From assembly GCA_038093515.1 (NCBI GenBank), contig JBBPSI010000210.1, forward strand, positions 1-42,860: DNA of 42,860 nucleotides, given 5' to 3'. Positions 1-10,113 of the stretch are shown here, in pieces. Source of the DNA: Butyriboletus loyo. Lineage: Eukaryota; Basidiomycota; Agaricomycetes; Boletales; Boletaceae. Each line of letters begins with the position of its first letter. Within the stretch, counting starts at the first letter, position 1. The translations under genes were made by a program, and so were the position numbers. The notes beneath the pieces were generated by a model. The model was not told the origin of the DNA. It did not search any database and saw nothing but the letters and a program-made list of their open reading frames with translations.

Positions 1-17
1 AATCTTAATCTCTCAAC

Positions 18-411
18 TGTTGCCAGCGAATAAGACAAGTGGTTAAAGCTAGGGAATCCTAGCCTAACCACGAGCCCTTTTATATTGTACAGGGATGCGC
101 ACAGACCATGCTGTGCGTGTGAGGATTTACTATACATGGATAGACTAAAGAAGAGAAGCGCAACGGTGATTAACCACACGAGGCGCGGGGATCAAAAAGA
201 AGAGAAGTAAACGGAGATTAAATACATGTGTCGTGACGTCATAGAGTCTAGGCCTGGTCTAGGCCATGACATCATATGCTTAGTCAGCAAGAGATCACAT
301 GTAAGTTCCCACGATCACGTGCGCTATGTCACGTGACCTTTGAAAGTGAAAACGACTAAGTCTGAATGAAAAGTGTACGAAGTGTACGAATAAAATGTTA
401 TGATTATAACA
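18..411 (-). repeat. Possible solo LTR of a retrotransposon
   Basis: On the minus strand this segment begins TGTTATAATCATAACA (a near-perfect palindrome at 396-411) and ends GCTGGCAACA, giving the TG..CA ends expected of an LTR. Reading toward its 3' end, a good TATA box (ATATAAAAGGG, near 77-88 on the plus strand) lies about 65 bp before the end, as in LTR promoters. It also holds CACGTG-like and TGACGTCA-like palindromes and a tandem AAGTGTACG pair. I see no matching target-site duplication and no second copy in the window, so the LTR assignment is inference. Confidence 0.4.
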
Positions 412-1667
412 CATTGCCCTTGCTTTTAGGGATTAGGTGTGCTGCATCACAATATGTAACACAGTGCCTTAAGAAGACACATCCACTGTCACATTCCATG
501 ACATGCTGACAAAAAACACTGTTGCATGTACTTGATGTGATTCAATCATTTAATGCCTGGCAATCAATGAAATGATAATCCCCTTTTTACAAAATTGACA
601 CTGTAAGAAGCAGAAAATCTAGAAGGCCATAAAACATCACCATGGGGAGTGTAGTAATAATATTTTGGAATGGTGGCAAGAGAGACATTATCATAGTTAA
701 TGGCTGCCAGGTCATTGGTGGTGGTAGAGAGGTTTCCAACAGCATCACAAATAGAAAAAAATAACAAATCTAAGCCACTTGAGAGGGTGAACAGAGAGAG
801 CCTTTGAATGTTGTTTAAAGGAATAGAGAGCATGAGGACTTGGTTGCCTGAGTCATTGGGCAGATAAATATTGACCACTGCAAAGATACTCAGATACTCT
901 GTGATACAAATGCAAAAATCATACTTGGGTTGATCTTGCTTATGGGATTCCAAGCTCTTTGATGCAGTACACAAACTGTGATGCAAATGCTTCATTGATC
1001 TGCATAGACCGATCAGTAAGCACTACCTGAAAATGGAGGTAAAAATTTTAAACCTTGTAGATGTTGATGTCTTCTTTCAACAGGCCGAACTGGGATAATC
1101 AGACTTGGAAAGCCTGCCACATTCGACGGTTGGGCATCATGGATTAAGGAGGGAGAAAGTGCCAGCACACTATCCATAAGACACTGAGCCGCACAAGTTA
1201 GGCCCCTCTGAATTGCGCGACGCGCTTAGTCAGTATGGTGAGTAAACCCCGGGATTCTCCGAGAGGACCTTAACAAACGTTTCGCGACCACTGAACGTTT
1301 GTTTTCTTCTGTACCACGTCCTACTGCTTGGATAAATGGGTCTTCGTTCCTTCCTTAGAAACATTGTACTTGTAAACTGATCAGATAGCACGAACATGTG
1401 GTAAAGACCAAAATGGCCACAATTATGCTCGAATTCAATCCATTCCCCAGACAAATAGAGCGTCAAGTGAACATCAGGAAAGAAATATGGAAAAACAGGT
1501 GCACTAAAGGAGCGTGTATGCATACGGACTAGGAACTAGGTAAGAAAGCAAAAGTACGAGCATCAACTTTCAAGGAATGTAAGGCGGGGTATATGCAGTC
1601 ATGTTTTTTGCGAGTATAGAAGAGAGTTCCAACCCTGCGATACACAGCACACGTCACCAGATGATGT
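412..1667. other. AT-rich stretch with unrecognised reading frames
   Basis: No gene can be named here. A minus-strand open frame at 564-995 (143 codons, low complexity in Y, N, S and T) and another at 1230-1523 are open but match no family I know. On the minus strand just before the first one, a second frame reads MQINEAFASQFVYCIKELG and then stops, so the two could be exons of one gene or fragments of an old one. Base composition is clearly more AT-rich than in the septin gene that follows. Confidence 0.3.
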
Positions 1668-3060
1668 TTATCTTCTGGCACTTCCGCGACCATAGCCAGC
1701 TTGAAGGTTATCGAGTTCCCCCTCCAGCTGTTTGATGGCACTGTGTGCCATCTCCAAGTCTTTGTTGAGACGGTCCCGCTCCGCAATCAGCTGTGGAAAT
1801 TTATTTTAGTCGAGTTCATCGCGAGGCATCCTCCACGTACATGTTGCTCCCACTGTCTGAAACGCGCCTCCTCGGCCTTGACCTGCTCGGTAAAGCGCTT
1901 GCGAAGTTGCTCCTCTTCCTCCTTGAATTTGGGGTTATCCACCTTCTTCACCTTTGGTTCCCCAAATTTCCTTGTCTCCATCTGTTGTTGTCTGTAGTTC
2001 TCGTAGTGGAGCTCTTCGGTAGTCGAGATTAGGTCCAACATGTGCGCCCTGATCAAAAGCGAGCGCAACTTGCGGAAATCGCAGTGGCTCTCGTTCTCGA
2101 CCTCCGCAACACCCCAGAGGTACTCGCGACCCTTGACCACACGCCCGTCTGGGGTTTGTACATCTTCAGTCGAGCCGATGATAGAGAACGGCATGGCATC
2201 GGCAAGCATACGAGCGTGCTCTGCAGCGGCCTCGTCCTCAGTTTCGACGGGGGGCTGATAAATGCGGATTCCTTGCGCGGCGATGACCTCCCGGATGCGC
2301 TGCTTGAAGATGAAGAGATCGTTTTGGGTCACAGTGTCGGCTTTGGCGATGACGGGGAGGAGATTGACACGCGTGCCGAGACGCTTCATGATCTCGATGT
2401 CAAGAGGCTTCAAACTATAAGTCAAATATGCATGAGTATCTATGGTAGGATGGCATATACACTGAACAAACTCACGTGTGTCCAGTGGGCCTGATGAAGT
2501 ACAAGCAGCAGTGAACCCTGAGGTCAGTCTTCTCCTCGCGCTGAGGCTGTTGTTCCTGTCTCATATAGGCCTCATGCTGGTCGTCGATGAAATCGACGAT
2601 TGGGGACCAAGAGTCACGGTTGTTGACATAGTCCCCGAATCCCGGAGTGTCGATGACGGTGAGCTTGACTTTGAATTGCTTCTCCTCAAGCTCTGCCTTG
2701 ATGATCTCGACCTCGGTCAACTTGTCCAGCTGCTTGTGGTGACGCTTATTGTAGTTCCTGGCAGAGGACAACTCGGTAGTGAAGAGCGTGTTGACCAGAG
2801 TGGTCTTGCCGAGACCAGATTCGCCTGTATTGTCCAGAAAACATTCAACGCGGGTTAAACACGACAAACTAATGCGGCGCACCGACTACCATCATGGTGA
2901 AGTGTGCACCGCGCTTGGCGACGATTTTGTGCCTCTGTTGGAGCACAAAGGGGAATAACGTGTTCAACGTTTAATGCATTAGCAGAATTGTGCGAATACG
3001 AACCTGGTTAGGGAGGTTTGCAATGCCAATGCCATCTGAAAAAGGTACTGGGGAGGACAT
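1668..3060 (-). CDS. CDC12: Septin, Cdc12 type
   Basis: Filament-forming GTP-binding protein of the septin ring that marks the division site and scaffolds cytokinesis. Five exons on the minus strand: 3060-3004, 2934-2883, 2824-2476, 2414-1841, 1790-1668, giving 384 residues. The N-terminus is very short, with GIGIANLPNQRHKIV at about 10-24. The P-loop GESGLGKT is at 37-44, the G3 motif DTPGFG at 95-100 and the G4 motif AKAD at 176-179. The septin unique element follows around HCDFRKLRSLL. The last two exons encode a charged coiled coil (KRFTEQVKAEEARFRQWEQ), which together with the short N-terminus and the NLPNQRHKIV stretch points to the Cdc12/AspC/Sep3 group rather than Cdc3, Cdc10 or Cdc11. 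The start ATG at 3060 is the only one in frame with the first exon. It is convergent with nothing nearby; the next gene upstream is on the same strand. Confidence 0.93.
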
Positions 3061-3459
3061 GGCTATGAAACGTGCAGGTGCTTTCTCGATGGCGACGCGA
3101 GCAAACGGCGAAAAGAAACTCGCTACTTTTCATGGTCGGTGTTTGGGCATGTTTGTGTCGTGGCCACCACCCGAAATTACGCACAACCCTTCAAGTTACG
3201 TATTCCACAAAAACAGAGATATCAAGAACCCAACTTGCCCCACTGCGAGGTCCTTCCTCTCATGGCGATGTGAGACCATCATATGAAACGTATCGAGTCT
3301 GAATTGAAAACACGCGTGATCTTCACCCGCCACGTTTCGACAACTGCATCCTATTTATCACCAGTTAAAAGAATACAACGTGCTTACCGTGAGTCGTACG
3401 TCCGGTCCTATAAACCAGGAAGATCAAATTGCCTCTGTCCCTGCCGAGCGATCCAACAC
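3061..3459. other. Intergenic: septin promoter and 3' end of the TFIIIC gene
   Basis: About 400 bp between the septin start and the stop of the next gene on the same strand. Only short open frames are present on either strand and none looks coding. It should contain the septin promoter and 5' UTR; I see no clear TATA box. Confidence 0.4.
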
Positions 3460-4164
3460 TTAGGAGGTGTCCATAGCATCTTCCTCGTTCACATCCACCG
3501 CGCGCTCCTTTCCCTTTCTCGATCCTTTCTTCCTCTTGCGCGGAGGCACAGAGTCAACCGCACCTTGACTACTAGGCTGCTCGAACTGGCCAGAGGAGGG
3601 AGGCTGAGAGGTTATCTTGTCCGACTCCGCGTCCACATACATAGACGCCACTTCTTCAAGCAGACTCAGTGCACTAGGCTCAGAAGGCATCGGTTCAGGT
3701 CGCGCCTTCTCTTTGAGTTGCACTTCCTTGAAGCGGATGCGCTGTTCAGTAGAACCGATGTGAGCCAAAGAACGCTTGTTTGGCTGCGTGTCGTCTGCGC
3801 GCTTCGTTCAGTGTCGAGGATCAAAAAATGATTAGATGTCTATCATGCGTACTTTTTTCTTCTGTGAATAGGAGCTCGGTGCCGAGAAGCGTATCATGAC
3901 GGCCCTTGAATATCGAGCCGGAGAGCTGTAAAAAAGGCGTTGGTGTATCCAAGCCCTTGCACCTCCGTTATCGTCAGCGCAGTGAACAGATGGGCCTACA
4001 CTCACGATCAATCTGTACGTAGAAGTGCTCGGGAGCAAGGTAGGCTCTACCACGCCTAGATCAAGCGTGACGTATGAGACCTCTTCCTCATCCTCGAGGT
4101 AGTCCTCATCGGGCCCAAAGGATTCGACTTGTTTGTATCTCGGAACCAATGTCGTAGCTGGCAT
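3460..4164 (-). CDS. TFIIIC subunit 6-like protein (triple-barrel domain)
   Basis: Likely subunit of the RNA polymerase III factor TFIIIC (TFIIIC_sub6 family, related to yeast Tfc7 and human GTF3C6), which recognises tRNA promoters. Three exons: 4164-4006, 3955-3853 and 3794-3460, 198 residues. The conserved barrel reads VTLDLG..VEP..., then YRLIGLDTPTPFLQLSG and FKGRHDTLLGTELLFTEEK across the first intron. The acidic stretch DEDYLEDEEE precedes the barrel. The C-terminal third is low complexity with a basic patch RKRKKGSRKGKER that looks like a nuclear localisation signal. The second intron acceptor was chosen as GCGCAG (3795) because it alone keeps the frame. The ATG at 4162-4164 is 134 bp from the start of the divergent methyltransferase gene. 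Confidence 0.8.
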
Positions 4165-4298
4165 CGGTAACACCCCAAGCAAAACCGCTATGTATAGTAT
4201 TGAACTCGTTCAAATCGAAGAGGCCCGATTTGGGAGGTTGTTTGGCAAGACCTTCCAATCCAAACAACGCCAACGTTCCATCTCTTCCGCTTCCCGAA
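4165..4298. promoter_or_regulatory. Compact bidirectional promoter
   Basis: Only 134 bp separate the start codons of the TFIIIC subunit (minus) and the FtsJ-type methyltransferase (plus). Both promoters and both 5' UTRs must fit here or overlap the coding regions. A weak TATA-like TATGTATAGTATTG lies at about 4189-4202. Whether expression is really coupled is inference. Confidence 0.5.
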
Positions 4299-5182
4299 AT
4301 GTCCCTCCGCCCTTCTCCCATTCTCCATAAAAAGCTCAGCTCCGCGTCTCGCTCCTGGCTCTCACGACAATCTCGTGACCCGTACGTCAAACAGCGCAAT
4401 GCATCTTTCAACGCCTACCGTTCCCGTTCTGCCTTTAAGCTTCTTGAGCTCAACGCCGCCTGGGGTTCCTTCCTATCCAAAAAAGACATTTGCGCCGTTG
4501 TGGACCTCGGCGCAGCTCCAGGAGGCTGGAGCCAAGTTGTCGCAGAAAAACTTGGATGGATCGACGCTGCTGCGCCGAGCTGGGATGATTCAGACGCCCC
4601 GTATCACTGTGGATCAGGACGCGTACCCGGGGCAGAAGGGGATACCAATGCGTCGAGTTCGTACAGTTCAAACCGCGGGAGAGGCGTCATTGTATCCGTT
4701 GATTTGTTGCCTATGGCACCGATACCGGGCGTGCATACCATGCAGATAGACTTCTTAACTCCCCAAGCGGGGATCACGGTCAAAGCTGCGCTTAGCACCC
4801 CCGAGAACCCCTCTGGGATGGCGGACATTATCCTCTCTGATATGGCTGCTAATTTCTCAGGTTATAAAGCCCGAGATGTGGAGAGCAGCCTCAATATATG
4901 TCAGTCGGTATTCGACTTTGCAAAGGATAATTTACATGTAGCAACAAAAGGACACCGAGGAGGGACACTGTTGTAGGTCAAGATACCATGCATCACGACT
5001 GTTGCTGACGTATTGTTAAACCTAGGCTCAAACACTTCACTCATCCTTTGTTGCAAGAGTTCCGGAAAGATTTGCTGGAGCCTAACTTCCATGTTGTCCA
5101 CTACATCAAACCAACATCCAGTAGGGCCGAGTCAGCAGAAGGCTACTGGCTTTGTCGAGGATGGAACGGTGTGATTTCATGA
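4299..5182 (+). CDS. MRM2: FtsJ/RrmJ-type rRNA 2'-O-methyltransferase, probably mitochondrial (MRM2-like)
   Basis: SAM-dependent methyltransferase expected to 2'-O-methylate a uridine of the large mitochondrial rRNA. Two exons, 4299-4972 and 5026-5182, 276 residues. SAM motif I DLGAAPGGW is at about 69-77, a second acidic motif VSVDLLPMAP follows, then motif IV DIILSDMAANFSG and the GGTLLLKHF strand created across the intron. The catalytic K-D-K-E set of the family can be placed in RSAFKLLEL, SDMA, LLLKHF and SAEGYW. The N-terminus is rich in Ser, Arg and Lys with no acidic residue until about position 27, fitting a mitochondrial targeting sequence; with the single-domain length this favours MRM2 over cytosolic Trm7 or nucleolar Spb1. 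The donor is GTAGGT after TT at 4972; reading through would hit an immediate stop. Confidence 0.88.
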
Positions 5183-5346
5183 TACCCCGCCTAAATCATC
5201 TCATACAGCGTCTACATAGCATTGTGAGCATAATCGTAATGTACAAATATCATAGTTATAGAAGACAGAGAATAACGTGCCAAACATTCACGATTCGAAT
5301 ATCTTCTGAACAGGCTACTCAGCCACATATGATACGATGTCGGCAT

Positions 5347-5877
5347 TTATGCACCGAAACCATACAGGGTACGACCAGAACGCTTGAGGGCGTATACAAC
5401 ATCAAGTGCGGTGACAGTTTTCCTACATTAACAAAGTGAGATTGTGCACAGCATGTATAAGGCTACGAAATCATTTTCTCACCTCTTGGCGTGTTCAGTG
5501 TAAGTGACGGAGTCACGGATGACCTAGTATAGGCTGTCAACGTGGAACCGAGACGACTATACGAATCATGACTCACATTCTCGAGGAAAATCTTCAAAAC
5601 ACCACGGGTCTCCTCATAGATAAGACCAGAGATACGCTTTACACCACCACGACGAGCGAGGCGACGAATGGCCTGAAAAGTTCAGACTGAAGTCAGACAT
5701 AGCTAAGAGGAAGGGGACCAATACACACAGGCTTTGTGATGCCTTGTATGTTGTCACGAAGAATCTTGCGATGACGTTTAGCACCTCCCCTACGTCGCCG
5801 GTCAGCGTGGGCCACCGATACAAAGAGACGGAAACATACTTTCCGAGACCCTTTCCGCCTTTTCCACGTCCAGACAT
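5347..5877 (-). CDS. Histone H4
   Basis: Core histone H4. Five exons on the minus strand, 5877-5840, 5789-5729, 5672-5577, 5523-5483 and 5422-5347, joined by introns of 50-60 bp; the product is 103 residues including Met, the standard H4 length. The spliced protein starts [20 protein letters not shown], with the usual acetylatable lysines of the tail, and ends [11 protein letters not shown]. The histone fold is unaltered as far as I can read it. Four introns in an H4 gene is normal for basidiomycetes but not for most eukaryotes, and implies polyadenylated mRNA rather than a stem-loop end. It is convergent with the methyltransferase gene, 164 bp between stops. An uninterrupted frame reading through the first introns is an artefact. 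Confidence 0.97.
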
Positions 5878-5949
5878 TGGTAATAAAGTATGTGACTTGG
5901 GTGATGTGACTGAACCTTTGAGACGCTGGTAGTGATGGTGGTGGTGGTT

Positions 5950-6000
5950 TAGAGTAAACTGCGCGTCCGTGTTGATTGGCGTGTTATAAGCTGTACATAA
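5950..6000 (-). promoter_or_regulatory. Probable histone H4 promoter elements
   Basis: On the minus strand a CCAAT box (ATTGG on the plus strand at 5975-5979) lies about 98 bp upstream of the H4 ATG and a CTTATAAC element (5983-5990) is close by. CCAAT boxes are common in histone promoters. The assignment rests on position and motif only. Confidence 0.35.
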
Positions 6001-6785
6001 TCAAGTCACGTGCATTCGCGCAAAGAGTGCACGAGCCATGCCACCACATTGAAATCGACCAGTGAAATAAAAATATTCCTTGTTGTCCTGTGATCAAAAA
6101 GCAAGTGAAGAACCACAGGTAACTCTGTTCCCCCGTGACTGTACCAATTTAGATCCGTCTCTCCAACGTATTTGATCAATGTGTGCGAAAGGCTTCCAAT
6201 ATCAGTGTGCCGCCAGTACGAGGCGACACCAAAGATTTTGGCCTGGTAAGCATCCAACCGCCAAAAGCGTATTACCGGTGGTATGTACCTCGGCTGTCAG
6301 ACTTGATCATGATCACTACAACAGTACAACTTGAACGGTAAAACACCTTCCAATCAGGCCTATCTCCATTTGATAAATTTAATTGATAAATTTAGATAGC
6401 TCCGCCGCGCGCGCACAACCACACTGCACAGTTCCAAAAGTAACTGCACCAAGAGATGGATATCTCCAAGATATCCACGCTCTAAACTTGGACGATAACC
6501 CGTGCTTGGGGAGGAGCGTCCAGATAAACATTCAACTCTGCCTGTTTGTCAAGTCAGCACACCATCAGAACCATGTTCCCCAGTCAACCGAAGCGGAGCA
6601 GAGCAAGAAGACCGCTAAGCCGATTGGCCGTGACCCCCTTCAAGTTGTTCGGTTCCAGACTGCTGGGGCTAAATTCGTCGTTCATGATTGCCGAACTTCA
6701 GGACGGCATTTCGGATACCAACTAGCTACTTAAGGTCCAGGCAGGTTCTATCGCATACTGACACGTCTTCAGGGTTCAAGCACTC
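6001..6785. other. Intergenic between divergent H4 and GH3 genes
   Basis: Contains only unrecognised short frames. One plus-strand frame at 6573-6725 starts at ATG and encodes 50 residues beginning MFPSQPKRSRARRPL, basic and Ser/Arg-rich. It could be a 5' exon of the GH3 gene, an upstream ORF, or chance. A duplicated TTGATAAATTTA lies at about 6370-6395. Confidence 0.3.
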
Positions 6786-8876
6786 ATGCATCTCCCAGAT
6801 ATCCTCCCCTCTACCCCGCCCTCACTCACTGAGCGGCTGAGATGGCGAACCGACGAGCTTCAATCCAGGATAGTCAGGACCAACTGCAACGCTCAATTTG
6901 CTCAGACCGCATCCGAGCTCGCTGAATTTCGTCATGTGACGGCTGGCCTTGTCGATGGAATGAGCGATCACGTCCTTTCCGAGTCATTTCGAAAAACGGT
7001 ACATTTCACGACTTATGACTCATATGCACCATTTATTGCAAGATTTTTTGAAGAACCATGCAGAGCAAGTGCTGTAGTAAACTTATTTGCCCCTGGACTA
7101 CCGGATTATCTCGTCGAGTCCAGCTCTACGTCCGGTGGTCTTGCGAAGACCTTCCCCAAATACAACCGCCTTTCAAAAATTAGATCCTCGGGTACTAGAT
7201 CGTGGGCGATCTTTGACCTTCTCCGGAGACACACTAGGGCACATATATGGTATCTCGGATGCAATCAAATGAATATCGAGGGTGATGACGATTGTTCCCT
7301 CGCGACAATCTACGTAGCCTGTGGGACAGTCTTGACCCAGAGGATGCACTTATATCTGGACCCTGAAAAGGACAAAGAAAGGATGTCGACATTCAGTATG
7401 ACGCAAATTACTCAATCTCCATGTTATACTGACTTGTCACCTTCCAAGTACTCGGCCACGCTGCACCGTATGCCGCTGGATTCATAAAGAACTGGCGCTC
7501 TTTTCTTCTCATACATGTGCTATTTACAGTCGGCAGCAGGTCCCTCGAGACCATGTGCATGGCATTCCTCAGTACGTTTGTGGACATGATACGCCACCTC
7601 GATATGGAGTTCGACGTGGTGGTGGATTGTATCATGACCGGTACTATCCCCGATTTGGACGGGGTAGCAGAAGTTCGGCATTACTTGGAGGTCAGACCGA
7701 CTATTGAAATACATATCGAAAATTGAACCTTGACTAGTTGAATATCGTTCCGAACCCCGAACGTGCGGCGGAGCTGCGTAGTCTCGGTCGTCCGTCTTCT
7801 CGACCAGGGTGGTGTTGTCATGCTTGGCCGAAGTTGCAGTCAGTCACTGCTATCGCCAGTGGTTCCTTCGCATCATCTATCCCGTTGGTTCGTCTATTGC
7901 CCGGGTGTCTTATCTTTCTCCACTCACTGTTCCTTTATAGGCTCGATGGTTCCTTGGTCCCGACATAGATATACGTGCTCGTGGTTATGGAAGCACGGAG
8001 GTCTGGATTGGGTCACCTTATAACCCACTTGAGTTGAACCAGTTCAAGCCAAGTAGTGCAGACATCATCGAGTTTTTGGATATCGGCAAGAGTGATTCGA
8101 TCAGTGCCCTGACACAAATTGTGGGTACTCCTCATGAGACGAGACCCCTTGCTAACTAGCATCGTAGTGGGAGGTTCAGCTGGGGAAACAATACGAACTC
8201 GTGTTGACAACCCGAGATGGCCTTTGGCGATATCGTCTCGGTGACGTGGTCGAGATCTCTGAGTTTGACCCAACGGATGGCGTTCCCATCATCCAGTTCG
8301 TCGAGCGCCGCAAGTGAGCGTTCTCATACAACCCCACATCGCGTTTCGCTGACTAACCGCCTTCCCCTCGACAGTGTAACCATCCGATTCCCAGATTTCA
8401 TGGTCACCGAAAAAGAGTTGAGGGCTGCCATGTCGTCCGTACCTCTGAACGTTTTCGTGAAAATAGTCGATTGGACCGCGACGATCGACGATCGACGTCT
8501 TCCTGCTACGATCGGATTCTTTGTCGAGCTCGCTGACGAACAAGGTATGGCTTCCCACCTATTCCGTCGGTTCGCATCTCTTCGCTCACGGAATCACGTC
8601 TCTCTCTCTCTCTCTCAAGTCTCTGACCTCACGTACGCAACGGACACCATGCTTGATGAATTGACCCGATCAAACCCAAACATCCGTTGGGCTCTCGAAC
8701 TCGAGTTATTCCGCAAACCGACCATCCGGCTCGTCCGACCCAGGACGTTTAGCGATTTCCGCCAACTAAAACTCGACGAGGGCAGTAACAACCTCGGACA
8801 GGTCAAAGTGCCCGTCGTCCTGCCACGGGCAGCGTACGTCACCTGGTTCTTGAATCGGGTCGTGCACGAGTGTTGA
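6786..8876 (+). CDS. GH3 family acyl-adenylate-forming enzyme
   Basis: Member of the GH3 family, whose plant members use ATP to adenylate a hormone acid (jasmonate, indole acetate, benzoates) and couple it to an amino acid; the substrate of fungal members is unknown. Seven exons: 6786-7395, 7449-7690, 7738-7887, 7941-8120, 8168-8313, 8375-8544, 8620-8876; 584 residues, the usual GH3 length. The nucleotide-binding loop ESSSTSGG is at about 111-118 followed by KTFPKY, the A5-like motif GYGSTEVWIG follows the third intron, and YELVLTTRDGLWRYRLGDVV is the A7/A8 region. The end reads GQVKVPVVL...NRVVHEC. All splice junctions keep the frame and restore family motifs. The intron at 8545-8619 carries a (TC)n run. 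I see no signal peptide, so it is probably cytosolic. The N-terminal start is less certain than the rest. Confidence 0.85.
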
Positions 8877-9969
8877 GATTTTGTCTTGGTTTTTTCTTTC
8901 TTTCTTGTGATTCACCCCGGCGCTTGGGCTCGGTGTCCCTGACGACGTCCGACACGGGACTCGTCTGAGATGTTCATGACCAGTGGTTGTTTGAAATCAT
9001 GACACCCACTTTTCTTCTTCTTCATATCCTCGCACGTTCTGATCATGCTGCGGACTATTTGCAATCCAATCCGTCGTGTTAGTAGCTCGATACGTATGCT
9101 TGCGATATATATGTACTTGCGAATTCATTCAGTCCCAAAAGTTCGATAGCAGAGATTCAAGTGCACATGGCGCCATCCAGGGCTTTTTTTTTTTTTGCTA
9201 ATAATTCAGGAACATGATAATTTCGGTCCTGTAAGCCCGATGGGCCTCCAACTTCAATCCCGGGGCGGGGAGATCTAGTGACATACCAGTGCTAGTAGGT
9301 CGCTGGGTGCAACTATGAACGGCATCATAGTGCGCACTCCAGAGTCAGCGAGTTTTGTCGGTGCGAATACCAATATTCATACTCATCGATCAACACGTCG
9401 GTATTCGGTATTGATCCTGTCGCCGGAGTCAGGGGACATGCTACGATCAATTGGTACCATGCCGCCCATCAGTAAATCAATTTCTGGTTCCCAGAGGTAG
9501 CCGAGCGGTTCTGACAGGTTCTGACTGGTCCTGACAGGTTCTGACCACTAACCGTTTCACTGATGCTCAACATATCCCCCTCGAGCTCATACTTCTTGGG
9601 ATGACAACTCGAAAAAAAAAAAACACCCAATTAAACACGGTTTGCCAATTTCAAAGTGCCACTCGACTCCATCAAATGTTCCGAATTGGATCGGGCATCC
9701 TAACATTCTGCAAATTTTAGCTGCGTACGGACAGCACGAAAACACCCAGATCCTTTTCCAAGCTTTTGATTCTAACCAAAAGAATCAAAGGAATCACCAT
9801 CACCTCATGCTCCTATGGCCAGGCCCGCTCGGAACCAACAGCATCAAGAGGCCATTCGCTCCTTGACGACGACATTGATGGCCGCTTTGCACAGAAAAAC
9901 ACGTGGGTGATCAAGAGACAACCCACTGAATACACGGTGGATACCCACCCGGGAAAGGTGTTACACATG
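8877..9969. other. Intergenic, no gene seen
   Basis: About 1.1 kb with only short, unrecognised frames. It holds a T10-12 run near 9187 and an A12 run near 9612. A cluster of imperfect 12-mer repeats related to TTCTGACAGG lies at about 9508-9547 (listed separately). Confidence 0.4.
9493..9547 (+). repeat. Short imperfect 12-bp repeats with tRNA-promoter-like boxes
   Basis: Four imperfect units of about 12 bp, variants of GGTTCTGACA. The first is preceded by TAGCCGAGCGG, which fits the tRNA A-box consensus TRGCNNARYGG, and the last unit GGTTCTGACC is close to the B-box GGTTCRANNCC. No tRNA cloverleaf can be folded around them. Confidence 0.35.
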
Positions 9970-10113
9970 TCACGGTAATTCGGGGTCGACGTTGCTCTGG
10001 ATGTTATGCCCATCGAGGTAAATGTCGCCCCCGACATCGAAAGATGAGTCAGGCAGCGCAGCAGCGACAGCGACGATACTGAGGAGTGTGAGCACGAGCT
10101 TGTTAAACAACAT
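9970..10113 (-). CDS. Possible small secreted peptide (47 aa)
   Basis: A minus-strand ORF starting at ATG 10113 encodes 47 residues. The first 20 (MLFNKLVLTLLSIVAVAAAL) form a good secretory signal peptide with a likely cut after AAA. The remaining part is acidic and short, contains no cysteine and ends DPELP. It resembles no family I know. The stop is followed by a GTGACATG that could be an intron donor, so the gene may be longer. Secretion is inferred only from the N-terminus. Confidence 0.35.
   Translation of the reverse strand: MLFNKLVLTLLSIVAVAAALPDSSFDVGGDIYLDGHNIQSNVDPELP

Noticed and set aside
2042..2494. 150-codon plus-strand ORF opposite the septin
   Set aside because: It is the antisense of a conserved septin exon and has no domain of its own.
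5614..5877. Long minus-strand frame running through the first histone H4 introns
   Set aside because: It gives H4 only for the first 13 residues; removing four 50-60 bp introns restores the exact 103-residue H4.
9490..9560. tRNA gene
   Set aside because: A-box and near B-box are present, but no acceptor stem, anticodon arm or cloverleaf can be formed.
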